DNA from: Bacillota bacterium
Lineage (GTDB): Bacteria > Bacillota > Clostridia > Peptostreptococcales > Anaerovoracaceae
Length of the DNA stretch: 5,366 nt
Reading direction: 5' to 3'
Assembly (NCBI GenBank): GCA_022793975.1
Contig: JAAWDW010000166.1
Span: 1 to 5,366, forward strand
The notes beneath the pieces were generated by a model. It did not search any database, was not told the DNA's origin, and saw nothing but the letters and a program-made list of their open reading frames with translations. The first letter of the stretch is position 1. Each line of letters begins with the position of its first letter. Below are positions 1-3,733 of this stretch, in pieces. The translations under genes and the position numbers were made by a program.

Positions 1-1
1 A

Positions 2-1069
2 GCGGTATTCTGGATGTGGCTGATGGCGGTTATCGGTGCGGCAACGGCATTTGTAGAAGCGACACTGGCACAGCTTTATAAAGAGGAGGATCCTTTGTAC
101 GGCGGCTATAGGGGTGGTCCGGCTTATTATATGCACCGTTTTGTTGAAGAGAAGCGGGGTAAAAAGAAAAGAATTGTTATTGTTGCGGCACTTTTTGCAC
201 TTTCGGGTCTCATTTGCTGGGCGGGAATAAGTCAGGTAATAAGCAACTCGGTGGTTTCCGCATTTGAAAATGCATTTGCTGTGCCGCCGATTTATACAAC
301 AGTAGTGCTCGTTGCGCTTGCCGCTGTTATCGTACTTCGCAAAAATGCAACTGTCAAAGTGTTGGATATAATGGTGCCTATTATGGCGGTGCTGTACTTT
401 GGCATGACAATATTTATTATGGTAAAAAATATTGGACAGATGCCGGCAGTATTCAGCCGCATCTTTGAAGAGGCTTTCGGTATCAGGCAGATAGCAGCAG
501 GCGGTTTTGGCGCGGTGCTTATGGAAGGTGTAAAGCGCGGACTGTTTTCAAATGAAGCGGGGTCCGGTTCTGCTCCCTGCGCGGCAGCGGCGGCAGAGTG
601 CGACAGTCCGGCTAAAATGGGTCTCGTGCAGTCACTGGGCGTATTTGTGGATACGCTTGTGATCTGCAGCTGCACAGCTATGATAATGCTGCTCGTACCT
701 GAGGAAGTGACATCGGGACTCGTAGGAATGAATCTGCTCCAGACGGCAATGCAGTATCATCTCGGAAGTTTCGGTGTAATATTTATTGCGGCAACGCTGG
801 CAATGTTCAGTTTTTCGACTTTTCTCGGCATTCTGTTTTATGCAAGATCCAACGTAGCCTATTTGTTCGGTGACAAGTGGATATGGCAGACACTTTACAA
901 AGTATTTGCGCTTGCGATGCTGTTTGTCGGTGGACTTGCAACTTATACTTTTGTATGGGATCTCGGCGATGTGGGCATAGGACTTATGACAATTTTTAAT
1001 ATAATTATTCTATATCCGCTCGGTGGAAGAGCGCTTAATGAACTTAAGGAATACAGAAAAGCGCGTTAA
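2..1069 (+). CDS. Alanine/sodium symporter (AGCS family), 5'-truncated by window edge
   Basis: Membrane carrier expected to import alanine or glycine together with Na+ (amino acid:cation symporter family, AGCS). The frame is open to the left edge: the codons before the first in-window ATG (position 14) read A-V-F-W and continue the family signature FWMW...GAATAFVEATLAQLYK, so that ATG is internal and the true start is upstream. About 355 residues are present; family members are usually about 450-480, so roughly the N-terminal quarter is missing. Visible are several hydrophobic segments and the conserved RGLFSNEAGSGSAP stretch (near 533-583), followed by GLVQSLGVFVDTLVICSCTAMIML, both typical of AGCS carriers. 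It ends in a basic tail (KEYRKAR). A strong terminator follows 35 bp after the stop, so it is probably the last gene of its transcript. The family call is firm; the exact substrate is inferred. Confidence 0.93.
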   Translation, partial: AVFWMWLMAVIGAATAFVEATLAQLYKEEDPLYGGYRGGPAYYMHRFVEEKRGKKKRIVIVAALFALSGLICWAGISQVISNSVVSAFENAFAVPPIYTTVVLVALAAVIVLRKNATVKVLDIMVPIMAVLYFGMTIFIMVKNIGQMPAVFSRIFEEAFGIRQIAAGGFGAVLMEGVKRGLFSNEAGSGSAPCAAAAAECDSPAKMGLVQSLGVFVDTLVICSCTAMIMLLVPEEVTSGLVGMNLLQTAMQYHLGSFGVIFIAATLAMFSFSTFLGILFYARSNVAYLFGDKWIWQTLYKVFALAMLFVGGLATYTFVWDLGDVGIGLMTIFNIIILYPLGGRALNELKEYRKAR

Positions 1070-1104
1070 ATCAAATTGGCTTATTGGTATTTAAAATTAC
1101 TTGT

Positions 1105-1144
1105 AAAGTCTTTTCGCAGAGAAAAATGCGAAAAGACTTTTTTT
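1105..1144 (+). terminator. Intrinsic terminator after the AGCS symporter
   Basis: A perfect 14-bp inverted repeat (1105-1118 with 1127-1140, arms AAAGTCTTTTCGCA/TGCGAAAAGACTTT) encloses an 8-nt loop and runs into seven T residues at 1138-1144. It lies 35 bp after the symporter stop codon, the expected place for its transcription terminator. Confidence 0.9.
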
Positions 1145-1161
1145 ATGAAGACCGTGTTTGC

Positions 1162-1203
1162 TTATATGCGGATAAGTTTTGCCTTTATCCGCATATAATT
1201 TTT
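1162..1203 (+). terminator. Second hairpin with short T-tract (possible back-up terminator)
   Basis: A second perfect 14-bp inverted repeat (1162-1175 with 1185-1198, arms TTATATGCGGATAA/TTATCCGCATATAA, 9-nt loop) ends in TTTTT at 1199-1203. It sits 17 bp beyond the first terminator and 13 bp before the -35 box of the queT promoter, so it could catch read-through or insulate that promoter. Its sequence is unrelated to the first stem. The stem is certain; the terminator role is inferred. Confidence 0.6.
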
Positions 1204-1216
1204 CCGCGGACGATAC

Positions 1217-1245
1217 TTGATTTTTAAACGGACAAGGTGTATAGT
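1217..1245 (+). promoter_or_regulatory. Promoter of the queT-queF unit
   Basis: TTGATT (1217-1222) and TATAGT (1240-1245) are separated by exactly 17 bp, a good match to a vegetative sigma-A promoter. Transcription would start near 1251-1253, at the base of the first leader hairpin, and give a leader of about 210 nt ahead of queT. Confidence 0.7.
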
Positions 1246-1250
1246 AATTG

Positions 1251-1290
1251 CTGTGCGAAATGAGCGCCCCAAGCAAAGGCGTGTGCACAG
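1251..1290 (+). other. Two-part stem-loop at the 5' end of the queT leader
   Basis: Outer arms CTGTGC (1251-1256) and GCACAG (1285-1290) pair perfectly. Inside them GCGCC (1264-1268) pairs with GGCGT (1278-1282, one G-T). It begins at the predicted transcription start and ends 19 nt before the preQ1 aptamer stem. Within that spacer lies a tiny GGAT/ATCC hairpin (1297-1300 with 1305-1308). No known RNA family was recognised; it may stabilise the 5' end or help the aptamer fold. Confidence 0.45.
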
Positions 1291-1308
1291 ACTTCCGGAT
1301 ATGAATCC

Positions 1309-1347
1309 TGACAGTTCGAGACCATCCTGTCATAAAACAAAACTAGG
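1309..1347 (+). ncRNA. preQ1-I riboswitch aptamer
   Basis: Senses 7-aminomethyl-7-deazaguanine (preQ1), the queuosine precursor. The sequence shows a 6-bp stem P1 (TGACAG 1309-1314 with CTGTCA 1327-1332). It closes a 12-nt loop that starts TTC and ends in C, the same loop length and layout as the Bacillus subtilis preQ1-I aptamer, where the last loop C pairs with the ligand. An A-rich tail (1333-1342) follows and ends in CTAGG (1343-1347). The CTAG of the tail can pair with the C-G-A-G part of the loop (1317-1320, one mismatch) to form the H-type pseudoknot. Lying upstream of queT-queF, it fits end-product control of queuosine precursor supply. How it acts is unclear: the queT ribosome binding site is about 105 nt further on, and no T-tract terminator lies between. 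The class was assigned by eye. Confidence 0.8.
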
Positions 1348-1384
1348 GACAATGTAAAGACAAGCTTTTGATAATGACCGGCGA

Positions 1385-1413
1385 TTGTGTATCGTAAATT
1401 AACGATATATATT
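1385..1413 (+). promoter_or_regulatory. Possible internal promoter downstream of the preQ1 aptamer
   Basis: TTGTGT (1385-1390) and TATATT (1408-1413) are 17 bp apart. If active, transcription starting near 1420 would give queT-queF an mRNA lacking the aptamer. The surroundings are AT-rich, so chance is a real alternative. A 6-bp hairpin (1390-1395 with 1402-1407) overlaps the spacer. Confidence 0.25.
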
Positions 1414-1463
1414 AAAGATCAGCTGTTTTAGCATTGTTGTGCGATTTATTTGGAGGTGATATT

Positions 1464-1988
1464 ATGAATCAAGAAAATATGAGCAAAGTGCAGAAAATGA
1501 CACTTTCTGCAATGATTATGGCCATTTATGTGGTGCTTGTTTACATCACACAAGGCTTTTCTTTTGGAGCATATCAGATCAGAATAGCAACATCTGTGTA
1601 CGCTCTGGCTTATCTTTTTCCGTTCCTGGTTTTACCACTTGGTCTCGCAAATTCAATATCCAATATGCTTTTCGGAGGACTTGGGATTCTCGATACGGTC
1701 GGAGGAGGGCTTGCAGGCATTCTTACGGCATTTATTATTGCCGGAATCAGAAAAGCCGGCATAAACCGTGCTTTTATTGTGCTGCCTATTATATTCGTTC
1801 CCGGACTTTTGGTACCGGTATGGTTGTCATATATTCTGAATATACCGTATGCGGCGCTTGCAGTGAGTCTTTGTATAGGGCAGATAATTCCTGCAATTTG
1901 CGGCGCAGCAGTTGTGTCTGCGCTTGCACGCGTATGGGGCATTGACTCTGCGGAAAAGCGCAGAAAAAGCAAAGAAACTGTGGTTTGA
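1464..1988 (+). CDS. queT: QueT family queuosine-precursor transporter (ECF S component)
   Basis: A 174-residue integral membrane protein predicted to take up a queuosine precursor (preQ0, preQ1 or a related queuine precursor) as the substrate-binding S component of an energy-coupling factor transporter. The shared EcfA/A'/T module is not in the window. About five to six hydrophobic segments are visible. TM1 carries the small-residue motif A16-M-I-M-A20 (AxxxA), known in S components as the contact with EcfT. FGAYQIRIATSVYALAYLFP (34-53) and the glycine-rich GGLGILDTVGGGLAGIL (71-87) resemble the QueT family. The C-terminus is short and basic (EKRRKSK). The ATG at 1464 is chosen because GGAGG (1452-1456) lies 7 nt upstream; a TTG ten codons earlier lacks such spacing. 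The upstream preQ1 aptamer and downstream queF support the assignment. Confidence 0.9.
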   Translation: MNQENMSKVQKMTLSAMIMAIYVVLVYITQGFSFGAYQIRIATSVYALAYLFPFLVLPLGLANSISNMLFGGLGILDTVGGGLAGILTAFIIAGIRKAGINRAFIVLPIIFVPGLLVPVWLSYILNIPYAALAVSLCIGQIIPAICGAAVVSALARVWGIDSAEKRRKSKETVV

Positions 1989-2003
1989 GCGGATTTATAA
2001 ATG

Positions 2004-2024
2004 TGCCTTGTCTGTGCAAAGGCA
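2004..2024 (+). other. Small hairpin in the queT-queF spacer
   Basis: TGCCTT (2004-2009) pairs with AAGGCA (2019-2024) around a 9-nt loop, 15 bp after the queT stop. The queT-queF gap of 117 bp is long for a tight operon and has no clear promoter or T-tract. This hairpin may modulate read-through or mRNA stability. The rest of the gap shows nothing recognisable except the queF ribosome binding site. Confidence 0.35.
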
Positions 2025-2105
2025 GCTATGTGCTGTTGGGGAATAACATTCGAAAGCTGCTGATTTACAGCCCAGTGCAGATTCAGAAAGAGAAAGGAGA
2101 GAAAA

Positions 2106-2603
2106 ATGAGCGGAAGAACAAAGAAAGAGCTGAAAGGGATAACGCTTCTTGGGAATAATAAAAATAATTACAAGAAAGATTATGCTCCGGAAGTGCTTGA
2201 GACCTTTCCCAACAAGCATCCCGATAATGATTATTTTGTAAAATTCAACTGTCCCGAATTTACAAGTCTCTGCCCGATAACAGGACAGCCTGACTTCGCC
2301 TGCATTTATATATCGTATGTTCCGGGTGAAAAAATGGTTGAAAGCAAGTCTCTTAAGCTGTATCTTTTCAGCTTCAGGGATCACGGGGATTTTCACGAGG
2401 ACTGTATAAATATCATAATGAAAGATCTGATACGCGTTATGGATCCTAAATATATTGAAGTGTGGGGCAAATTTACACCTCGCGGAGGCATTTCCATAGA
2501 TCCGTACTGCAATTACGGGAGAAAGGACACAGTGTGGGAAAAAGTTGCATTTGAAAGACTTACCCGGCATGACCTTTATCCGGAGAAAGTGGATAACAGA
2601 TAA
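2106..2603 (+). CDS. queF: NADPH-dependent 7-cyano-7-deazaguanine reductase (QueF)
   Basis: Cytosolic enzyme reducing the nitrile of preQ0 to the amine of preQ1 with two NADPH, a step of queuosine biosynthesis. At 165 residues it matches the short single-domain (type I) QueF of Bacillus, which assembles in the T-fold superfamily. Key residues are all visible: C56 in FTSLCPITGQPDFA (nucleophile forming the thioimide; B. subtilis Cys55), D63 (general acid; Asp62), the QueF NADPH-binding motif ESKSLK (79-84) and the substrate-binding pair H97-E98 in FHED. Numbering is shifted by one from B. subtilis throughout. AAGGAG (2094-2099) lies 6 nt before the ATG. It follows queT in the same direction and is probably co-transcribed under the preQ1 aptamer, so the product preQ1 would repress both uptake and synthesis. 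A weak AT hairpin with T6 (2598-2617) overlaps the end and could act as a poor terminator. Confidence 0.97.
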   Translation: MSGRTKKELKGITLLGNNKNNYKKDYAPEVLETFPNKHPDNDYFVKFNCPEFTSLCPITGQPDFACIYISYVPGEKMVESKSLKLYLFSFRDHGDFHEDCINIIMKDLIRVMDPKYIEVWGKFTPRGGISIDPYCNYGRKDTVWEKVAFERLTRHDLYPEKVDNR

Positions 2604-2625
2604 TTTTATATCTTTTTTAAAACAC

Positions 2626-2700
2626 AGCATCACATCCGCATAAATCTCGCTCGCTTGCGTCCTGGTTCACAGTTCGCTCAATGTATACGGATGTGATGCT
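2626..2700. repeat. 75-bp imperfect palindromic element downstream of queF
   Basis: The outer arms AGCATCACATCCG (2626-2638) and CGGATGTGATGCT (2688-2700) are perfect 13-bp inverted repeats. After one mismatch the pairing continues with ATA/TAT (2640-2642 with 2684-2686). The centre (about 2643-2683) is more GC-rich than the flanks and contains the repetitive CTCGCTCGCTTGCG. No T-tract follows on the plus strand, so it does not look like an ordinary terminator of queF. It resembles intergenic palindromic (REP/MITE-like) elements, but multiplicity in the genome cannot be judged here. Confidence 0.55.
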
Positions 2701-2702
2701 AT

Positions 2703-2745
2703 GCTGATTGTGCTACTAAAAAGTATATTTTTTAAAATAATCAGC
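2703..2745 (+). other. AT-rich stem-loop next to the palindrome
   Basis: GCTGATT (2703-2709) and AATCAGC (2739-2745) are perfect 7-bp inverted repeats, with an AT-rich interior (A5 and T6 runs) that can pair further. It starts 2 bp after the 75-bp palindrome and could be part of the same element or an RNA end structure. Function not recognised. Confidence 0.35.
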
Positions 2746-2763
2746 GAATTACCGCAAAAAAAT

Positions 2764-2783
2764 CAAACTTAACGTAAAGTTTG
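2764..2783. repeat. Operator-like inverted repeat before the first repeated promoter
   Basis: CAAACTT (2764-2770) and AAGTTTG (2777-2783) form a perfect 7-bp inverted repeat with a 6-bp spacer. Its right arm overlaps the start of the first repeated promoter copy and ends 3 bp before the TATAAT. The second promoter copy has no such partner. It could be a repressor site or only a hairpin. Confidence 0.35.
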
Positions 2784-2801
2784 TGGTATAATAGTTGCAA
2801 C
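2780..2801 (+). repeat. Direct repeat copy 1, carrying an extended -10 promoter
   Basis: This 22-bp sequence is identical to 2881-2902, 101 bp downstream. It contains TGTGGTATAAT, an extended -10 element (TGnTATAAT, -10 at 2787-2792). No good -35 box is visible at 16-18 bp. Transcription would start near 2799. Its first 19 bp are also complementary to the inverted copy at 2830-2848. Confidence 0.75.
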
Positions 2802-2809
2802 TGATTAAA

Positions 2810-2824
2810 TACGGCGTTGCCGTA
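2810..2824 (+). other. Short GC hairpin between repeat copies
   Basis: TACGGC (2810-2815) pairs with GCCGTA (2819-2824) around a GTT triloop. Two similar CGGC/GCCG hairpins occur at 2857-2867 and 2916-2929, one after each member of the repeat family. The hairpin therefore seems to be part of the repeated unit. Confidence 0.5.
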
Positions 2825-2829
2825 AAGAA

Positions 2830-2848
2830 GCAACTATTGCACCACAAA
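2830..2848 (-). repeat. Inverted, degenerate copy of the promoter repeat
   Basis: On the minus strand this reads as the same repeat, but TATAAT has become TGCAAT, so the leftward promoter looks inactivated. It can pair over 19 positions (one A-C mismatch, one G-T) with either flanking direct copy, at 2780-2798 or at 2881-2899. It is followed by AAATTACATTACGGCA (2846-2861), a direct copy of 2905-2920 with one mismatch, and by the hairpin CGGC-AAA-GCCG (2857-2867). Confidence 0.7.
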
Positions 2849-2880
2849 TTACATTACGGCAAAGCCGCCAAGTATCGAGA

Positions 2881-2902
2881 TTTGTGGTATAATAGTTGCA
2901 AC
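2881..2902 (+). promoter_or_regulatory. Direct repeat copy 2: extended -10 promoter for the 34-residue peptide
   Basis: Perfect 22-bp copy of 2780-2801, with TGTGGTATAAT and the -10 at 2888-2893. The predicted start near 2900 gives a leader of about 50 nt. That leader contains the 5-bp hairpin CGGCA/TGCCG (2916-2920 with 2925-2929) and then the ribosome binding site of the small gene at 2952. No convincing -35 box is present. With the terminator at 3081-3126 this makes a compact transcription unit of about 230 nt. Confidence 0.6.
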
Positions 2903-2951
2903 AGAAATTACATTGCGGCAGGTATGCCGTGTAGGGAAGAAAGGTGAAGAT

Positions 2952-3056
2952 ATGAAACAACTCGTAATCGTTTTATCGTCGCTTGCTACACTTTTATCGG
3001 TAGCCGTTATTGTTCTCAGTGCTATCGGACTTGCAAAGGACAGAGCAAGATATTAG
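2952..3056 (+). CDS. 34-residue single-pass membrane peptide, unknown function
   Basis: Small gene not assignable to a known family. The ATG at 2952 has AAGGTG (2941-2946) 5 nt upstream; the stop is TAG at 3054-3056. The peptide begins MKQLVIVLSS, has an uninterrupted hydrophobic stretch from about residue 4 to 28 with no charged residue, and ends in a charged tail KDRARY. This is a typical layout for a one-helix membrane protein. Support for reality: a ribosome binding site with good spacing, an extended -10 promoter about 60 bp upstream and a strong terminator 25 bp after the stop. Size and shape resemble small hydrophobic type I toxins or small regulatory membrane proteins, but no family motif or clear antisense RNA gene was seen, so function is left open. 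Confidence 0.6.
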   Translation: MKQLVIVLSSLATLLSVAVIVLSAIGLAKDRARY

Positions 3057-3080
3057 AAGCAGCAATAATGTAAAATAGTC

Positions 3081-3126
3081 AAAATAAAATCAGCTTTCAC
3101 GGTAAAATGAGAGCTGTTTTTATTTT
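3081..3126 (+). terminator. Intrinsic terminator after the small membrane peptide
   Basis: Arms 3081-3098 and 3109-3126 pair over 18 positions with one T-T mismatch and one G-T pair. The GC-containing core is CAGCTTTC/GAGAGCTG with a 10-nt loop, followed by TTTTTATTTT. The A-rich left flank means it could work in both directions. A separate 7-bp hairpin follows (TGCAAAA 3126-3132 with TTTTGCA 3139-3145). Confidence 0.85.
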
Positions 3127-3158
3127 GCAAAAGGCAATTTTTGCATGCAATAAAATAC

Positions 3159-3187
3159 TTGCCGAATCGAAAATATTATGTTACAAT
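3159..3187 (+). promoter_or_regulatory. Promoter of the cold-shock protein gene
   Basis: TTGCCG (3159-3164) and TACAAT (3182-3187) are 17 bp apart. Transcription starting near 3194 would give a 5' leader of about 130 nt, similar in scale to the long leaders of bacterial csp mRNAs. Confidence 0.65.
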
Positions 3188-3218
3188 AATAATGCAATCC
3201 CAAATTTGCGCATTGTCT

Positions 3219-3276
3219 CACATGTTTTTGTAAGTCATCGTAGTATTTGATGATTTACAAAAACATGTGTTTTTTT
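3219..3276 (+). terminator. Leader hairpin with T7 upstream of csp: possible attenuator
   Basis: A perfect 15-bp stem (CACATGTTTTTGTAA 3219-3233 with 3255-3269) is extended by GTCATC/GATGAT (3234-3239 with 3249-3254, one G-T) to about 21 bp with a 9-nt loop. It runs directly into seven T residues (3270-3276). It lies between the csp promoter and the csp start codon, so it has the form of a transcription attenuator or a temperature-sensitive leader structure. Because the stem is mostly A-T, its stability should depend strongly on temperature. It could instead end a ~80-nt small RNA made from the same promoter. Confidence 0.65.
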
Positions 3277-3322
3277 GTTTAACTTTGGTGAGTGCGATAT
3301 TAAAAATAGGAGGTACCTGAAA

Positions 3323-3538
3323 ATGAATAACGGTACGGTAAAATGGTTCAATCCTGAGAAAGGATTCGGTTTTATAAGTAATGATGACGGAAGCGGTGAT
3401 GTTTTCGTGCATTTTTCAGCAATTCAGGGTGAAGGATACAGAACGCTCAATGAAGGCGACAGAGTAAGCTTTGATACAGAGCAGGATCCTAAAAACTCCG
3501 AGAAGCTCCGCGCGATAAATGTTACTAAAATTGACTAA
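3323..3538 (+). CDS. Cold-shock protein (CspA family)
   Basis: A 71-residue single cold-shock domain protein that binds single-stranded RNA/DNA in the cytoplasm, where family members act as RNA chaperones and transcription antiterminators. It carries N-terminal GTVKWFNPEKGFGFI with RNP1 (K13-G-F-G-F-I18) and RNP2 (V27-F-V-H-F31), plus the aromatic residues W8, F9, F15, F17, F28, H30 and F31 that form the nucleic-acid face. The length is normal for the family. The start at 3323 is chosen because AGGAGG (3308-3313) lies 9 nt upstream and the protein then begins MNNGTVKWF like other Csp proteins. An in-frame ATG at 3275 would add 16 unrelated residues and sits inside the leader T-tract. The gene is monocistronic, with promoter, structured leader and terminator. 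Confidence 0.96.
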   Translation: MNNGTVKWFNPEKGFGFISNDDGSGDVFVHFSAIQGEGYRTLNEGDRVSFDTEQDPKNSEKLRAINVTKID

Positions 3539-3554
3539 TCTGTAGTATTCACAG

Positions 3555-3590
3555 GGCAGGACATTCCTTTAGGGCTGACCTGCCTTTTTT
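3555..3590 (+). terminator. Intrinsic terminator of csp
   Basis: GGCAGG (3555-3560) pairs with CCTGCC (3579-3584), and weaker pairs inside the loop are possible. TTTTTT follows at 3585-3590. It lies 16 bp after the csp stop codon. Confidence 0.85.
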
Positions 3591-3638
3591 CATACAATGA
3601 TATAGAATCAGATAGCGGGAATTTTTAATAAACTTGCT

Positions 3639-3663
3639 TATATGCTCCTGAAAAGGGCATATA
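3639..3663 (+). other. Hairpin 1 in the leader of the cysteine synthase gene
   Basis: TATATGCTC (3639-3647) pairs with GGGCATATA (3655-3663, one G-T) around a 7-nt loop, about 70 bp before the gene start. AT-rich sequence follows without a clean T-tract. No convincing promoter pair was identified between the csp terminator and this gene. TTGCTT (3634-3639) has only poorly spaced AT-rich -10 candidates. Confidence 0.35.
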
Positions 3664-3691
3664 TTTATATAGAAAAATAAATTGGAAAGAA

Positions 3692-3720
3692 TTAGCCGCG
3701 GATAGTTTATCCGGGGCTAA
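3692..3720 (+). other. Hairpin 2 directly before the cysteine synthase ribosome binding site
   Basis: TTAGCC (3692-3697) pairs with GGCTAA (3715-3720). After one G-G mismatch, CGGAT (3699-3703) pairs with ATCCG (3709-3713) around a 5-nt loop. The stem ends immediately before AAGGA (3721-3725). It could influence access to the ribosome binding site or protect the mRNA. No known riboswitch or T-box sequence was recognised in it. Confidence 0.45.
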
Positions 3721-3733
3721 AAGGATGTGCAGT

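Noticed and set aside
1097..1333. 78-residue minus-strand frame between the symporter and queT
   Set aside because: It runs through the terminators, the queT promoter and most of the preQ1 aptamer, and the translation has no recognisable family.
1345..1357. Minimal start-stop frame (AGGG then ATG TAA) right after the preQ1 aptamer tail
   Set aside because: Only 3 nt separate AGGG from ATG, too close for normal initiation; most likely chance.
1434..1463. Upstream TTG start extending QueT by ten residues
   Set aside because: The ATG at 1464 has GGAGG at 7-nt spacing; the TTG has no ribosome binding site and its added codons span that GGAGG.
1995..2633. 212-residue open frame on the minus strand opposite queF
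   Set aside because: It lies antisense to a certain queF gene with all catalytic residues, has no family resemblance, and extends into the palindromic element; it is a codon-usage shadow.
2780..2930. CRISPR-like spaced repeats
   Set aside because: Only two direct copies 101 bp apart with an inverted copy between them, each containing a promoter; there is no regular repeat-spacer pattern and no cas genes.
3275..3322. ATG at 3275 extending the cold-shock protein by 16 residues
   Set aside because: It lies inside the T-tract of the leader hairpin with no ribosome binding site, and Csp proteins begin at the MNNGTVKWF position.
3591..3733. T-box or SAM riboswitch before the cysK-like gene
   Set aside because: No T-box antiterminator signature (GGGTGGNACCGCG-like) or S-box core is present; only two simple hairpins.
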